Part shown: piece after piece, positions 10,637-19,190 of the stretch
Layout: the number at the start of each line of letters is the position of its first letter
How positions within the stretch are numbered: position 1 is the first letter of the stretch
NCBI GenBank assembly: GCA_025964715.1
Contig: JAOPYH010000449.1
Coordinates: 1 to 33,572, forward strand
DNA: 33,572 nt
Direction: 5' to 3'
From: Streptosporangiaceae bacterium
GTDB lineage: Bacteria; Actinomycetota; Actinomycetes; Streptosporangiales; Streptosporangiaceae
The notes under the pieces: generated by a model
Databases searched by the model: none
The model's input: the letters and a program-made list of their open reading frames with translations, nothing else
What the model was told of the DNA's origin: nothing
Position numbers and translations under genes: made by a program

Positions 10637-11701
10637 TCAGTGGCGGTGGACCGTGGTGGCCGAGGGCCGGCGTGCCACCTTGCCGTCGAGCCCTAGCGTG
10701 ATCTCAACGACGCCCCTGTGAGAGGCGCGGCGGACCCGTCCGCCAAAGGAGGTGAGCAGCCCGCGCATCCGCGCGTTCTCACTGAGCACGGTGGCGCGCA
10801 GCTCAACCAGCCCTCCTTCCCGGGCCGTCTCCAGCAGCAGTTCCGCGAGGGCCCGGCCGAGTCCGCGTCCCTGCCAATGGTCCTCGACGAGGAACGCCGG
10901 CTCGGCTACGCCCGGGTCCAGGAGATGCATCAGGTGCGCGAGGGCCAGGATCGACCCGTCCGGCCCCTCGGCGACCAGTGTCAGCCCGTGCGAGGACGCA
11001 CAGAAGGCCTCCATCACTCCGTGCGCCGGCTTGGCGCCGAAATACCGCAGCCGGCGGCTCTCCGCCGAACAGCGTTGGTGCATGGCCCGTACGGCGGCGG
11101 TGTCCCGTTCCTGGATAGTCCGTACGACGATCTGCGTCCCGTCGCGCAGCGATATGAGCCGCGGCATCCGGCCGGCCGCGCCGGTACGGCCGGGGTCCGG
11201 CAACACCGCCCTGACGAGCGCGGTCGCGCGCGCGGCCTCGGTCATCGTGAACGGCAGACCGTCACGCCGTAGCTGTACCGCCCGCATCGGGCCGACCGGC
11301 ACGGTGAGCGCGTCGGGCTCCTCGCGCTCCGCGGCCGCCCCGAACACCCAGGCGGCCATGTCCGCGCGAAGCAGCTCGGCCAGAGCCTCCGGCAGCCCAC
11401 GTGGATCCGAGCGCAGCCGGGCCGCGAGGGTCAGAGCGCGCGTGGGCTCGTCGATGAGCTCATGGGGCCGGGCCGCCACGACGGCCACGCGGGTCCCGCC
11501 GGCCCTCTCCAGTGCCTCCGCGACCTCTTGGCCGTCGGTGTGCGGCGGGACGTCCACAACGAACTCGTCGACCACCCCGTCGGTGTCGACCTGCACGGAC
11601 AGCTCCAGGATGTTCGCCCTCCTGGCGGCCAGCGCGGCCGTCAGCACGGCCAGCCGACCCGGACGGTCCTCTATCTGGGTGCGGAAACGCAAAAGCGGCA
11701 T
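10637..11701 (-). CDS. ACT domain-GNAT acetyltransferase fusion
   Basis: A 354-residue fusion. Residues 3-76 form an ACT domain (RFRTQIEDRPGRLAVLTAAL, ANILELSVQVD), the usual allosteric amino-acid-binding fold. Residues 80-180 are a linker domain I do not recognise. Residues about 183-340 are a GNAT acetyltransferase with the acetyl-CoA loop DHWQGRGLGRAL (Q277, G278, R279, G280, G282). Actinobacterial ACT-GNAT proteins of the AAPatA type are known to be amino-acid-controlled protein lysine acetyltransferases; this one could be similar, though only one clear ACT unit is seen here. The ATG is preceded by AAAGGGGGGG only three bases away, with a seven-G run in the SD. It is divergent from the CMD gene across a 138-bp gap. 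Confidence 0.85.
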   Translation of the reverse strand: MPLLRFRTQIEDRPGRLAVLTAALAARRANILELSVQVDTDGVVDEFVVDVPPHTDGQEVAEALERAGGTRVAVVAARPHELIDEPTRALTLAARLRSDPRGLPEALAELLRADMAAWVFGAAAEREEPDALTVPVGPMRAVQLRRDGLPFTMTEAARATALVRAVLPDPGRTGAAGRMPRLISLRDGTQIVVRTIQERDTAAVRAMHQRCSAESRRLRYFGAKPAHGVMEAFCASSHGLTLVAEGPDGSILALAHLMHLLDPGVAEPAFLVEDHWQGRGLGRALAELLLETAREGGLVELRATVLSENARMRGLLTSFGGRVRRASHRGVVEITLGLDGKVARRPSATTVHRH

Positions 11702-11826
11702 GGTCCCCCCCTTTGGGCTTTGTCACTGCAAAGATTCGCCTATATCGGTTACGGGAGGGCTACACCGCCGTGAGCGGGCCGTTTCGGTTTCCGGCCTGGT
11801 GGAAGGCGTAGGGGCCCGGGACCCGC

Positions 11827-11832
11827 TAGCGT
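11827..11832 (+). promoter_or_regulatory. Putative -10 element for leaderless CMD gene
   Basis: TAGCGT ends seven bases before GTG 11840. There is no SD in between, so a leaderless transcript is plausible. No clear -35 is present. Confidence 0.35.
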
Positions 11833-11839
11833 TCCGTAG

Positions 11840-12505
11840 GTGATGGACCTTGACGTTGGCGGGACCCGCGACCATCGGCCGTCCCGCCGGCTGCCGCTGC
11901 TGGACCCCGGGCTCCTCGACGAGTCACAGCGGGAGGTGTACGGCGCCATTACCGGCGGATCCCGAGCGGAGCGGCCGAAGCTGTTGCGCTACGCGGACGA
12001 CGCCGGCCGGCTGCACGGGCCCTTCAACGCGATGCTCTACAGCCCCCCGGTGGGCCTGCCCCTCCAGGAGCTCGGGGCAGCGCTGCGATTCCGCACCGGC
12101 TTCACCGCGCGGGAACGCGAGATCGCGACGCTCGTCGTGGCCGCGCACAGCCGTTCGGACTTCCAGTGGTACGCACATGAGCTGCTGGGCCGCGATGCCG
12201 GCCTCACGGAGGCGGAGCTGACCGCGCTGAGGTGCGGGCGTGACCCCGTGCTCGCGGACGTGCGGGAGCGGATAGTGCATGAGGCGGGCCGGCAGCTCGC
12301 GGTGGACGGCGACGTAGGCGACCCGCTGTACGTCGAGGCCGTGGCCGTCCTCGGCCGGTCCGGGGTGGTGGAGCTCGCCACTCTGGTGGGCTACTACGCC
12401 GCGCTCGCCCTGCAGCTGCGGCTGTTCCGCGTTGCCGTGCCCGAGGGCGAGCCCGCTCCGGAATGGCCCGAGCGACCCTCGAACGCCGACGGCTCGTCGC
12501 CCTGA
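11840..12505 (+). CDS. Carboxymuconolactone decarboxylase (CMD) family protein
   Basis: A 221-residue all-alpha protein. The core FNAMLYSPPVGLPLQELGAAL and FTAREREIATLVVAAHSRSD, then FQWYAHELLGRDAGLTEAEL, match CMD-family proteins related to 4-carboxymuconolactone decarboxylase and AhpD. The CxxC peroxidase pair of AhpD is absent (the position reads AHSRSDFQWYAH), so a redox role like AhpD is unlikely. The Trp-Tyr-Ala-His segment is typical of the non-peroxidase branch. Substrate unknown. The start is GTG 11840 or ATG 11843; a -10-like hexamer seven bases upstream favours the GTG. The stop lies inside the left arm of a strong terminator hairpin shared with pgl. Confidence 0.85.
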   Translation: MMDLDVGGTRDHRPSRRLPLLDPGLLDESQREVYGAITGGSRAERPKLLRYADDAGRLHGPFNAMLYSPPVGLPLQELGAALRFRTGFTAREREIATLVVAAHSRSDFQWYAHELLGRDAGLTEAELTALRCGRDPVLADVRERIVHEAGRQLAVDGDVGDPLYVEAVAVLGRSGVVELATLVGYYAALALQLRLFRVAVPEGEPAPEWPERPSNADGSSP

Positions 12506-12534
12506 GCCGGCCCGGAGGACGGGCAAGGCTCAGG
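12501..12534. terminator. Bidirectional terminator between the CMD gene and pgl
   Basis: Nested perfect arms: CCTGAGCC (12501-12508) with GGCTCAGG (12527-12534), and inside them GCCCG (12510-12514) with CGGGC (12520-12524) around a GAGGA loop. It lies between two converging genes, overlaps the CMD stop codon and ends 16 bases from the pgl stop. Confidence 0.7.
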
Positions 12535-12550
12535 GCTCAGGAGCCGGCGA

Positions 12551-13330
12551 TCAGGGGGAGGCGATCCGCTCGATGCCCGGGGGCAGCTGGCCGGCGGCGG
12601 CGCGGTCGAGGAGGAACAGCGTGCGCAGCCGGCCGCGGGCGCCCGCCGCCGGCACCTGCACCGGGCCGGCGTCAGACAGCGCGAGCCGGACCGCCCGGGC
12701 CTTCTCCTCACCCGCGGCGATGATCCATGCCTCCTTGGCGGCCTGGATCGAGGGCAAGGTGAGAGTGATCCGGATCGGTGGGGGCTTGGGCGCGCCCCGT
12801 ACGGCCACGACGGGCCGCTCGTCGTAGAGCGCCGGCATGCCGGGGAACAGCGACGCGACGTGACCGTCCGGCCCCATGCCCAGCATCAGCACGTCGAAGG
12901 ACGGCACCGGCCCGTGATCCTCGGGGCGGGCGGCGGCGCGCAGCTCGTCGGCGTAGCGATCCGCGGCCGCCTCGGGGTCGTCCCCGTCCGGTCCGTCGGC
13001 GGCCGGCATCGGATGCACCCGCCCCGGGTCGACGTCGACATGGTCGAGGAGGGCCTCGCGCGCCGCCGTCTCATTGCGCTCGGGATGCCCCGAGGGCAGG
13101 AAGCGCTCGTCGCCCCACCAGATGTCCAGCTTGCGCCAGTCGATCGCGTCCCGGGCGCCGGTGGCGGCGACCTCCCGCAGCACGGCGATGCCGACGCCGC
13201 CCCCGGTGAGGACCACCGAGGCCGTGCCGCGGGCGGCTTGGACATCCACCAGCCGGGTCACGAACCGTGCCGCCACCGCCTTCGCCAGCACCTGTTGGTC
13301 TCGATGGATCAACACGGCCGGTGGGCTCAC
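12551..13330 (-). CDS. pgl: 6-phosphogluconolactonase
   Basis: Hydrolyses 6-phosphogluconolactone made by G6P dehydrogenase to 6-phosphogluconate. The 259 residues show the NagB-like fold motifs VVLTGGGVGIAVL, WWGDERFLPSGHPERNE, LMLGMGPDGHVASLFPG and a C-terminal GEEKARAVRLAL. These are diagnostic for Pgl as opposed to glucosamine-6-phosphate deaminase. The GTG start overlaps the opcA stop by four bases (GTGA), so translation is coupled. It is the last gene of the minus-strand block and is followed by a bidirectional hairpin. Confidence 0.96.
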   Translation of the reverse strand: MSPPAVLIHRDQQVLAKAVAARFVTRLVDVQAARGTASVVLTGGGVGIAVLREVAATGARDAIDWRKLDIWWGDERFLPSGHPERNETAAREALLDHVDVDPGRVHPMPAADGPDGDDPEAAADRYADELRAAARPEDHGPVPSFDVLMLGMGPDGHVASLFPGMPALYDERPVVAVRGAPKPPPIRITLTLPSIQAAKEAWIIAAGEEKARAVRLALSDAGPVQVPAAGARGRLRTLFLLDRAAAGQLPPGIERIASP

Positions 13331-14274
13331 GAGGTCGGCGCCTTACCGGCCTCGTCCTCGGAGGAGGCGGCCAGATGCTTGGCGAACCAGGCGGCCGACT
13401 CCTTGTAGACCTCGTCTGGGTCGAGCCGGCGCAGCTCCTCGGCCAGCAGCTCTGCCATCGGCCGACGGTGCAGTGCCACCTGGCGCTCAGGTTCGCCTGG
13501 CCAGGACAGGTTCGCCACGCGGCCGTCCGGCCGGGTCACCGCGACCTCGCCCTCGGTGGTCGTCAGGCGTACGGACGTGATCCCCGGGCCCGCGGAGACG
13601 GTCCGCCTGATCGGCACCGCGAGGCGCATCGCGAGCCACGAGGCCAGCAGCTCGGCGCTCGGGCTCTCCGGCTCGGCCTCGACCGCCCCGGCCGTGACCT
13701 CGCCGTGCTTTTGATCGAGCGCGGCCGCCAGCAGCGTGCGCCAGGGCGTGAGACGGGTCCAGGAGAAGTCGGTGTCCCCTGGCCGGTAGGCCTGCGCGAG
13801 CCGGGCCAGCGTGCCCAGCCGGTCCTGCGCCGGGTAGGCGTCGGTCACCCGCCGCTGGGCGAGTGCCCCTAGCGGGTCTCGGCCGGGCACCTGCGGGGCA
13901 GAGCCCGGCCACCAGGTCACGACCGGAGTGTCGGGCACCAGCAAGGGCATCACGACGGAGTCGGCGTGATTGGCCAGCGGCCCGTACATCCGCAGCAGAA
14001 CGGTCTCGCCCGGGCCGGTTTCGCCCATCCGGATCTCGGCGTCCAGCCGCGACGAGCTGCCGCGGGGATCCCTTGAGATGACGGTGAGAATCCGGCATGG
14101 GTGTTCGCGTGCCGCCTCGGTGGCGGCCCGTACGGCGTCGTACTGCGCCGACTCGTCGGCCACGATCACCAGGGTCAGGACCATGCCGACCGCGGGCCCG
14201 CCCATGAGGTGGCGGGCCTGGCGCAGCGACTCCTGGATGCGGCGCGTCGTGGTTTGCGTGAGATCGACGTGCAT
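13327..14274 (-). CDS. opcA: Glucose-6-phosphate dehydrogenase assembly protein OpcA
   Basis: OpcA binds and activates or assembles G6P dehydrogenase in cyanobacteria and actinobacteria. The 315-residue protein begins MHVDLTQTTTRRIQESL and contains the family segments RILTVISRDPRGSSRLDAEI, PLLVPDTPVVTWWPGSAP, DPLGALAQRRVTDA and DFSWTRLTPWR. Placement between zwf and pgl is the standard order. It starts one base after the zwf stop (TGACATG) with GGAGG inside the end of zwf, and overlaps pgl at its end. Confidence 0.96.
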   Translation of the reverse strand: MHVDLTQTTTRRIQESLRQARHLMGGPAVGMVLTLVIVADESAQYDAVRAATEAAREHPCRILTVISRDPRGSSSRLDAEIRMGETGPGETVLLRMYGPLANHADSVVMPLLVPDTPVVTWWPGSAPQVPGRDPLGALAQRRVTDAYPAQDRLGTLARLAQAYRPGDTDFSWTRLTPWRTLLAAALDQKHGEVTAGAVEAEPESPSAELLASWLAMRLAVPIRRTVSAGPGITSVRLTTTEGEVAVTRPDGRVANLSWPGEPERQVALHRRPMAELLAEELRRLDPDEVYKESAAWFAKHLAASSEDEAGKAPTS

Positions 14275-14275
14275 G

Positions 14276-15835
14276 TCAGAGCCTCCTCCAGGCGCGTCCG
14301 TCGCGGGCCATGAGCCCGTCGGCGGACTCTGGCCCGTATCCCCCGGCGGGGTACTGCTCCGGCTTGCCGTGTCGCGCCCAGTGATCCTCGATGGGGTCGA
14401 GGATCATCCAGGACAGCTCGACCTCCTCCTGCCGGGGGAACAGCGGCGGATCGCCGATCAGGACGTCCAGGATCAGTCGTTCGTAGGCCTCGGGGGAGGC
14501 CTCGGTGAAGGACTCGCCATAGGCGAAGTCCATGTTCACGTCGCGCACCTCCATCGAGGTGCCGGGGACCTTGGACCCGAACCGCAGAGTCACGCCCTCG
14601 TCCGGCTGCACCCGGATGACCAGCGCGTTCTGCCCCAGCTCCTCGGTGTCGGTCTCGGAGAACGGCAGGTGCGGAGCCTGCTTGAACAGCACCGCCACCT
14701 CGGTGACGCGGCGGCACAGCCGCTTGCCGGTGCGCAGGTAGAACGGCACCCCGGCCCAGCGCCGGGAGTCGATGCCGAGCTTGATCGCGGCGTAGGTCTC
14801 GGTGGTCGAGTTGGCCGGGATCCCCTCCTCCTCGAGGTAGCCCTTGACCTTGACCCCGCCCTGCCAGCCGGCGGCGTACTGCCCGCGGGCGGTGCAGAGG
14901 TCGAGATCCTTGGGAAGCCGCACCGCCGACAGCACCTTGGCCTTCTCCATCCGCACGGCCTCGGCGTTGAAGGAGGTCGGCTCCTCCATCGCGGTCAGCG
15001 CGAGCAGCTGGAGCAGGTGGTTCTGGATCACGTCCCGGGCCGCGCCGATCCCGTCGTGGTAGCCCGCGCGGCCTCCGATGCCGATGTCCTCGGCCATGGT
15101 GATCTGCACGTGATCGACGTACGAGCGGTTCCAGACCGGCTCGAAGAGTGTGTTGGCGAACCGCAGCGCCAGGATGTTCTGCACGGTCTCCTTACCGAGG
15201 TAATGGTCGATCCGGAAGATCGACTCCTCGGGGAAGACTCCGTGCATGAGGTTGTTCAGCTCGACGGCGCTGGCCAGGTCATGGCCGAACGGCTTCTCGA
15301 CGACCACCCGGCGCCAGCCGTCGTCCTCGCTGGCGGCCAGGCCGCTGCGCTGCAGCTGCTCGATCGCCACGGGGAAGAGCTTGGGCGGGATGGACAGGTA
15401 GAACGCGTAGTTACCCCCGGCTCCGCGGGTGCGGTCGAGGTCCCGGACCGCCTCGGCCAGCCGGTCGAAGGCCTCGGGGTCGTCAAGCTCGCCGGGCACG
15501 AAATGCATGCCTTCGCACAGGTGCTCCCAGACCTCCTCGCGGAACGGGGTCCGGGCGTTCTCCTTGACCGCCTCGAAGGCGACTTCGCGGAAGTCCTGGT
15601 TCTCCCAGTCACGGCGGGCGAAGCCGACCAGGGAGAACCCCGGGGGCAGCAGGCCGCGGTTGGCCAGGTCGTATATTGCCGGCAGCAGTTTCTTTCGGGC
15701 GAGGTCCCCCGTGACGCCAAAGAGGATCAACATGCACGGCCCCGCGACGCGGGGTAGCCGCTTGTCCCGCGGATCCCGCAACGGGTTGGAGACCGCTCCG
15801 GACTGCTGTAGTTGTCTGTGGGTGGGCGAACTCAT
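14276..15835 (-). CDS. zwf: Glucose-6-phosphate 1-dehydrogenase
   Basis: Oxidises glucose-6-phosphate to 6-phosphogluconolactone with reduction of NADP. The coenzyme loop is GVTGDLARKK (from residue 40), then VVEKPFG (178-184), the substrate signature RIDHYLGKE (208-216), and DHVQITMAED with the catalytic histidine. It is 519 residues, the normal actinobacterial size. Its ATG overlaps the TGA of the upstream PGI-like gene (ATGA at 15835-15832), so zwf is translationally coupled to a degenerate PGI homologue rather than having its own leader. No separate SD-only start was found. Confidence 0.98.
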   Translation of the reverse strand: MSSPTHRQLQQSGAVSNPLRDPRDKRLPRVAGPCMLILFGVTGDLARKKLLPAIYDLANRGLLPPGFSLVGFARRDWENQDFREVAFEAVKENARTPFREEVWEHLCEGMHFVPGELDDPEAFDRLAEAVRDLDRTRGAGGNYAFYLSIPPKLFPVAIEQLQRSGLAASEDDGWRRVVVEKPFGHDLASAVELNNLMHGVFPEESIFRIDHYLGKETVQNILALRFANTLFEPVWNRSYVDHVQITMAEDIGIGGRAGYHDGIGAARDVIQNHLLQLLALTAMEEPTSFNAEAVRMEKAKVLSAVRLPKDLDLCTARGQYAAGWQGGVKVKGYLEEEGIPANSTTETYAAIKLGIDSRRWAGVPFYLRTGKRLCRRVTEVAVLFKQAPHLPFSETDTEELGQNALVIRVQPDEGVTLRFGSKVPGTSMEVRDVNMDFAYGESFTEASPEAYERLILDVLIGDPPLFPRQEEVELSWMILDPIEDHWARHGKPEQYPAGGYGPESADGLMARDGRAWRRL

Positions 15836-17487
15836 GCCCCTCCTCGAGCGGCTTCTAGCAATGTGGTGATGCCGGTCCAGCGGTTCTGCAGGTGGAGACG
15901 GACGACGGGCCGGTCCCGTTGGGTCAGGGCCCGTACGGCGCCGAGCGCCTCGGCGAGCTGCAGCTCGCTCAGCCGGTATCGCTTGTCTGGAACAGCTGCG
16001 TCATGCGTGACGTTCCCGGTCAGGATCAGAAATACGCCCTTTTCCATCACGTCGTTGGGGAATGCCGGTTGAAACGGGCGCAACTCCGCCAACACCGGCC
16101 GGGAGCACCGGGCGGCAAGCGTGGCTGCGAGCCGCCGCACACCGCCGCCATGGCCCTGTACCCCGTCAGGGTCCATATAGGCCATCACGGCGAAGTATCC
16201 GTCTTCGGGCATAGCGTCCATCAGCGCACGGAGCACCCCGTCGAGGTCCTTGAGGTCGGGGAGGACCTCCTCGTCGGCATGGACCTCGATGAGCTCCGCG
16301 GCCGCCCCGACCGTGAACGCCGGCCGTGGCACGCCCGCCTGATCGTCCTCCGGCGGCCACGTGGCGGGACTCGCCCCGTCTCCGGCGGCCGCACGGCCGG
16401 CGGCGAAGGGGTCGGCGCCGATCAGATACGCGGCGACCGCGGCGGCGTACTCCCAGACCACCAGCTGCGCCCCCAGTGGCCCGCAGACGGTCGCGTCGTC
16501 CTGATGCGGCCGGCCGTCGAGGATGATCTGGAACAGGTCGTCGGCCGGTGCGAGGGGCAGCCCGCCGTCCTGCAGGATGGGCAGGAGGCCGCCCTGGGTC
16601 GCGCCGGTCAGCAGCGGGGCGACCCACGCGCCCAGCCCGGCGAGCCGGGCCGGAAAGTCGCCGAGGACCACCTTGTCGCGTCCGGTGCGGGCACATCCGC
16701 CCAGGATCGCGCCGAGGACCAGGCCCGGGTTGTTCTCCGGCCGGGTCAGCGACGGCAGCACCTGCGTGGCCTCGTCGAGCAGGGCCGCGACATCGACGCC
16801 GGCCAGCGCGGCCGGCAGCAGCGCGGCGGGGGACAGTGCGCCGAACACCTGCCCGTGGCCTCGGGCGGCGCCGTCGACCTCCACGAGGGTGTGGCCGGCC
16901 GCCAGGGCCAGTTCGGCGAGGGCCCCCCCGGGCCGTCCGACGAGGACGAACCGGCGGGCGATCTCGGCCGGGGGCAACCCCTTGTCGCGGAGCATCCGGG
17001 CCAGGATCCGGCGTTGGGCGTCCGTGCCCGGGTCCTGCGCGATGACGATCACGATCGTACGGAGCAGGCGCTCGGCGTCGTGGGCCAGTCGCAGCAGTGG
17101 CCCGGGGTCCGTCCCGTCCAGGACCGTCAGCCGCGCCGCCGGCCTACCCGGCATGGGGGCCGGGCGGTCGACCCGACCGGCGCGCGAGATGAGATCGGCC
17201 GCCCGCGCCTGCGGGCCGCGACCCAGCACCACCACCTCGGTCAGCCCGGCGTCGTGCGCCCGGCGGACCAGCTCACCGATGCGCGGCAGCAGGGCCCGCG
17301 CCGGGCCGGGTTGTGCGGGCCAGCACCCCTGCGGTTCCGGCTGCCACAGCGTGCGGTCCTCGGAGGCGAGACGGACCGGGATCTCGTCGATCCACAGCCG
17401 CCCGACGGTCCGTTCCGCCGCATCGCGCACGGCGCCGCGCGCCGTGATCCGCACGTCTCCGGCGCTGACCGTGGCGAAGCCCGTCAT
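15832..17487 (-). CDS. PGI-like pseudoenzyme, third copy (all active-site motifs lost)
   Basis: A 551-residue protein colinear with the functional Pgi encoded upstream. Homology shows in framework blocks: NNPGLVLGAILGGCA, CGPLGAQLVVWEYAAAVA, GYFAVMAYMD, KGVFLILTG, ELQLAEALGAVRAL and PVVRLHL. Every catalytic motif is replaced. The phosphate loop SSKSGATIET becomes IAQDPGTD. The glutamate segment VAESTGK becomes LTGATQG (E to G295). The Lys-bearing NPFDQPNVQESK becomes DPFAAGRAAAG. The HSTGQYHKGG region has no histidine (residues 464-480). The sugar-phosphate Arg of GGRF is V214. Isomerase activity is not credible. The frame is intact, shares ATGA overlaps with both neighbours, and shares LGGCA with the second copy, so those two may be sisters. 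A sensor or scaffold role is inference. Confidence 0.85.
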   Translation of the reverse strand: MTGFATVSAGDVRITARGAVRDAAERTVGRLWIDEIPVRLASEDRTLWQPEPQGCWPAQPGPARALLPRIGELVRRAHDAGLTEVVVLGRGPQARAADLISRAGRVDRPAPMPGRPAARLTVLDGTDPGPLLRLAHDAERLLRTIVIVIAQDPGTDAQRRILARMLRDKGLPPAEIARRFVLVGRPGGALAELALAAGHTLVEVDGAARGHGQVFGALSPAALLPAALAGVDVAALLDEATQVLPSLTRPENNPGLVLGAILGGCARTGRDKVVLGDFPARLAGLGAWVAPLLTGATQGGLLPILQDGGLPLAPADDLFQIILDGRPHQDDATVCGPLGAQLVVWEYAAAVAAYLIGADPFAAGRAAAGDGASPATWPPEDDQAGVPRPAFTVGAAAELIEVHADEEVLPDLKDLDGVLRALMDAMPEDGYFAVMAYMDPDGVQGHGGGVRRLAATLAARCSRPVLAELRPFQPAFPNDVMEKGVFLILTGNVTHDAAVPDKRYRLSELQLAEALGAVRALTQRDRPVVRLHLQNRWTGITTLLEAARGGA

Positions 17488-19115
17488 CGGGTCTCCCGGG
17501 CGATGTCGATCAGTCTCCCGGCCCCCTCGATGGGATCACGCAGGTGCAGCCGGAGGACCGGGATGCCGCGGCGGCGCAGCGTCCGGACATCGGCCAGTGC
17601 CCGTGCCAATTGGAGTTTGCCGAGTGTGTAGGGCCTGCCCGGCACCGGACGGTCCGCGAGGGGTGCGCCGGTGATGATCAGGAACGCTCCGTTGCGCGGC
17701 CCGTCCTTGTGATAGGAGCCGGTGCTGTGCAGATAGCCGGGGCCGGAGCCGTAGGTGACCGGGCGGCCGATGCGCCGCGCCAGCGCCGGGGCGAGGTAGC
17801 GACCGGAGAAGTCGCCGGACAGGTAGGTCAGGATCGACAGATAGCCGTTGTCCGGCACCCGGCGCAAGAGAGATCCGACGGCCGAAGCGAGGTCGTAGGA
17901 GACGAAACCCTCCGGTTCGGTGTAGGCCTCTATCTCCCCGTCCACGAAGGACGGCTGCCCGGTCGGCAGCGGGCCGTGTCCGGCGTGGCGGAGCATCCCG
18001 GCCGCGTCGCTCTCCGCCTCCTTGATCACCTCGGCGGCCGTCTCGAACGGGTTGACTCCCATGAGCCAGCCCGCCACGGCGGTTGCGTACTCCCACAGCA
18101 TGAACTGAGCCCCCGCCGGGGCCCACAGGGAGGTGTCGGCGTCGGTGGCCGCCGGGCTCTGCGGATTGATCGCCACAGCGTGCAGGTCGGCGCAGACGTC
18201 CGCGCCTGGCAGCCCGGCCGCGTCCAGCGGCAGGATGCCGCGGCCGCGCTTGCCGGTGCCGGTCGCGAGCAGTTGTGACACCCACGCGGACATGGCCGAG
18301 CCCCCGGGCGCCTCGCGGAGCACGAGCTTGTCCCGGGTCACGCCGTCCGCGGGCTGCTGGGCGCAGCCGCCGAGCACGGCGCCGAGGAGCAGGCCCGGAT
18401 TGTCCTCTTCGCTGCTCAATGAGGACAACGCCGAGGTGGCCTGCTCCAGCAGCGGGACCACGTCAGTGCCGGCGAGGACGGCCGGGACCAGGCCGTAGGC
18501 CGAGAGCGCGCCGAAATGGCCGGGGAGCTCCGGGTCGGTCAGGCCGAGGCGGTAGCCGCGGTGGCGGGCGAACTCGTCCAGCGGGGTGCCGTGGTCGGTG
18601 AGCACCAGGAAGCGCGCGGCGATCTCCGGCTCGGACAGGCCGTGCCGGCGGAAGGCCTGGACGAGCACGCGGCGATAGGCGTCTCCCTCGATCGTGTCGC
18701 CGCCCTTGCTGGAAAGGACGACGAGGGTGCGATCCAGCCGCTCGAGCGCTTGGTCCAGCACCGCGAAGTCTCCGCCGTCGAGGAGGGTGAGCCCGCCCCG
18801 CGGGTCTCGGCCCCCGCCCGCGTCCATGATCGCCTGTGCCGCGAGCCCGTCCGCGCCCAGGCCCACGAGGACGATGTGGTCGAGCCCGGAGTAGCGGACC
18901 TCGGCGACCAGGCTTTCCATCTGGGCCAGCAGATCGTGTGACGCCGCGGGCAGGTCGAGCCAGCCGAGCCTGCCCTGGTCGACCGGCAGGGAGCCCCACG
19001 GCCGGGCGTCCTTGTTCGCGAGCGCGGCTGGAATGCCGCTTGAGATCAGGTGATCGCGGGCCTTGAGCGCCGTATCCAGCACCTCACCACGGGTGAGCAC
19101 ATCGAACCCAGACAA
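17484..19115 (-). CDS. PGI-like protein, second copy (catalytic Glu and Arg lost)
   Basis: A 543-residue PGI-family protein counted from TTG 19115, which has GAGGAGGG just upstream; a GTG at 19172 would add 19 unconserved residues. Framework blocks match Pgi: RLGWLDLPAASHDLL, EDNPGLLLGAVLGG, FMLWEYATAVAGWLMGVNPF and LQLARALADVRTLR. Active-site changes relative to Pgi: GMGGAS to GLGADG; SKSGATIET to SKGGDTIEG; catalytic E280 to T285 (LLATGTGK); sugar-phosphate R199 to H200 (PGHF); and the lysine after NPF is displaced by one (K365). The histidine motif survives as LHSTGSYHK (H463). It is probably inactive or altered in function. It heads a coupled run to the third copy, zwf, opcA and pgl, 157 bp after pgi. 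Confidence 0.85.
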   Translation of the reverse strand: MSGFDVLTRGEVLDTALKARDHLISSGIPAALANKDARPWGSLPVDQGRLGWLDLPAASHDLLAQMESLVAEVRYSGLDHIVLVGLGADGLAAQAIMDAGGGRDPRGGLTLLDGGDFAVLDQALERLDRTLVVLSSKGGDTIEGDAYRRVLVQAFRRHGLSEPEIAARFLVLTDHGTPLDEFARHRGYRLGLTDPELPGHFGALSAYGLVPAVLAGTDVVPLLEQATSALSSLSSEEDNPGLLLGAVLGGCAQQPADGVTRDKLVLREAPGGSAMSAWVSQLLATGTGKRGRGILPLDAAGLPGADVCADLHAVAINPQSPAATDADTSLWAPAGAQFMLWEYATAVAGWLMGVNPFETAAEVIKEAESDAAGMLRHAGHGPLPTGQPSFVDGEIEAYTEPEGFVSYDLASAVGSLLRRVPDNGYLSILTYLSGDFSGRYLAPALARRIGRPVTYGSGPGYLHSTGSYHKDGPRNGAFLIITGAPLADRPVPGRPYTLGKLQLARALADVRTLRRRGIPVLRLHLRDPIEGAGRLIDIARETR

Positions 19116-19190
19116 CGTTCCCTCCTCAGCCCTAATCGTTTCAGGAGAGAACGGGGCTCGCGACCCACTCACCTATCTCGCGGCGTGCCG

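Noticed and set aside
15832..17487. Calling the third PGI copy a pseudogene
   Set aside because: The frame is full length without frameshift or stop, overlaps both neighbours by ATGA and keeps framework blocks; loss of catalysis alone does not make it a pseudogene.
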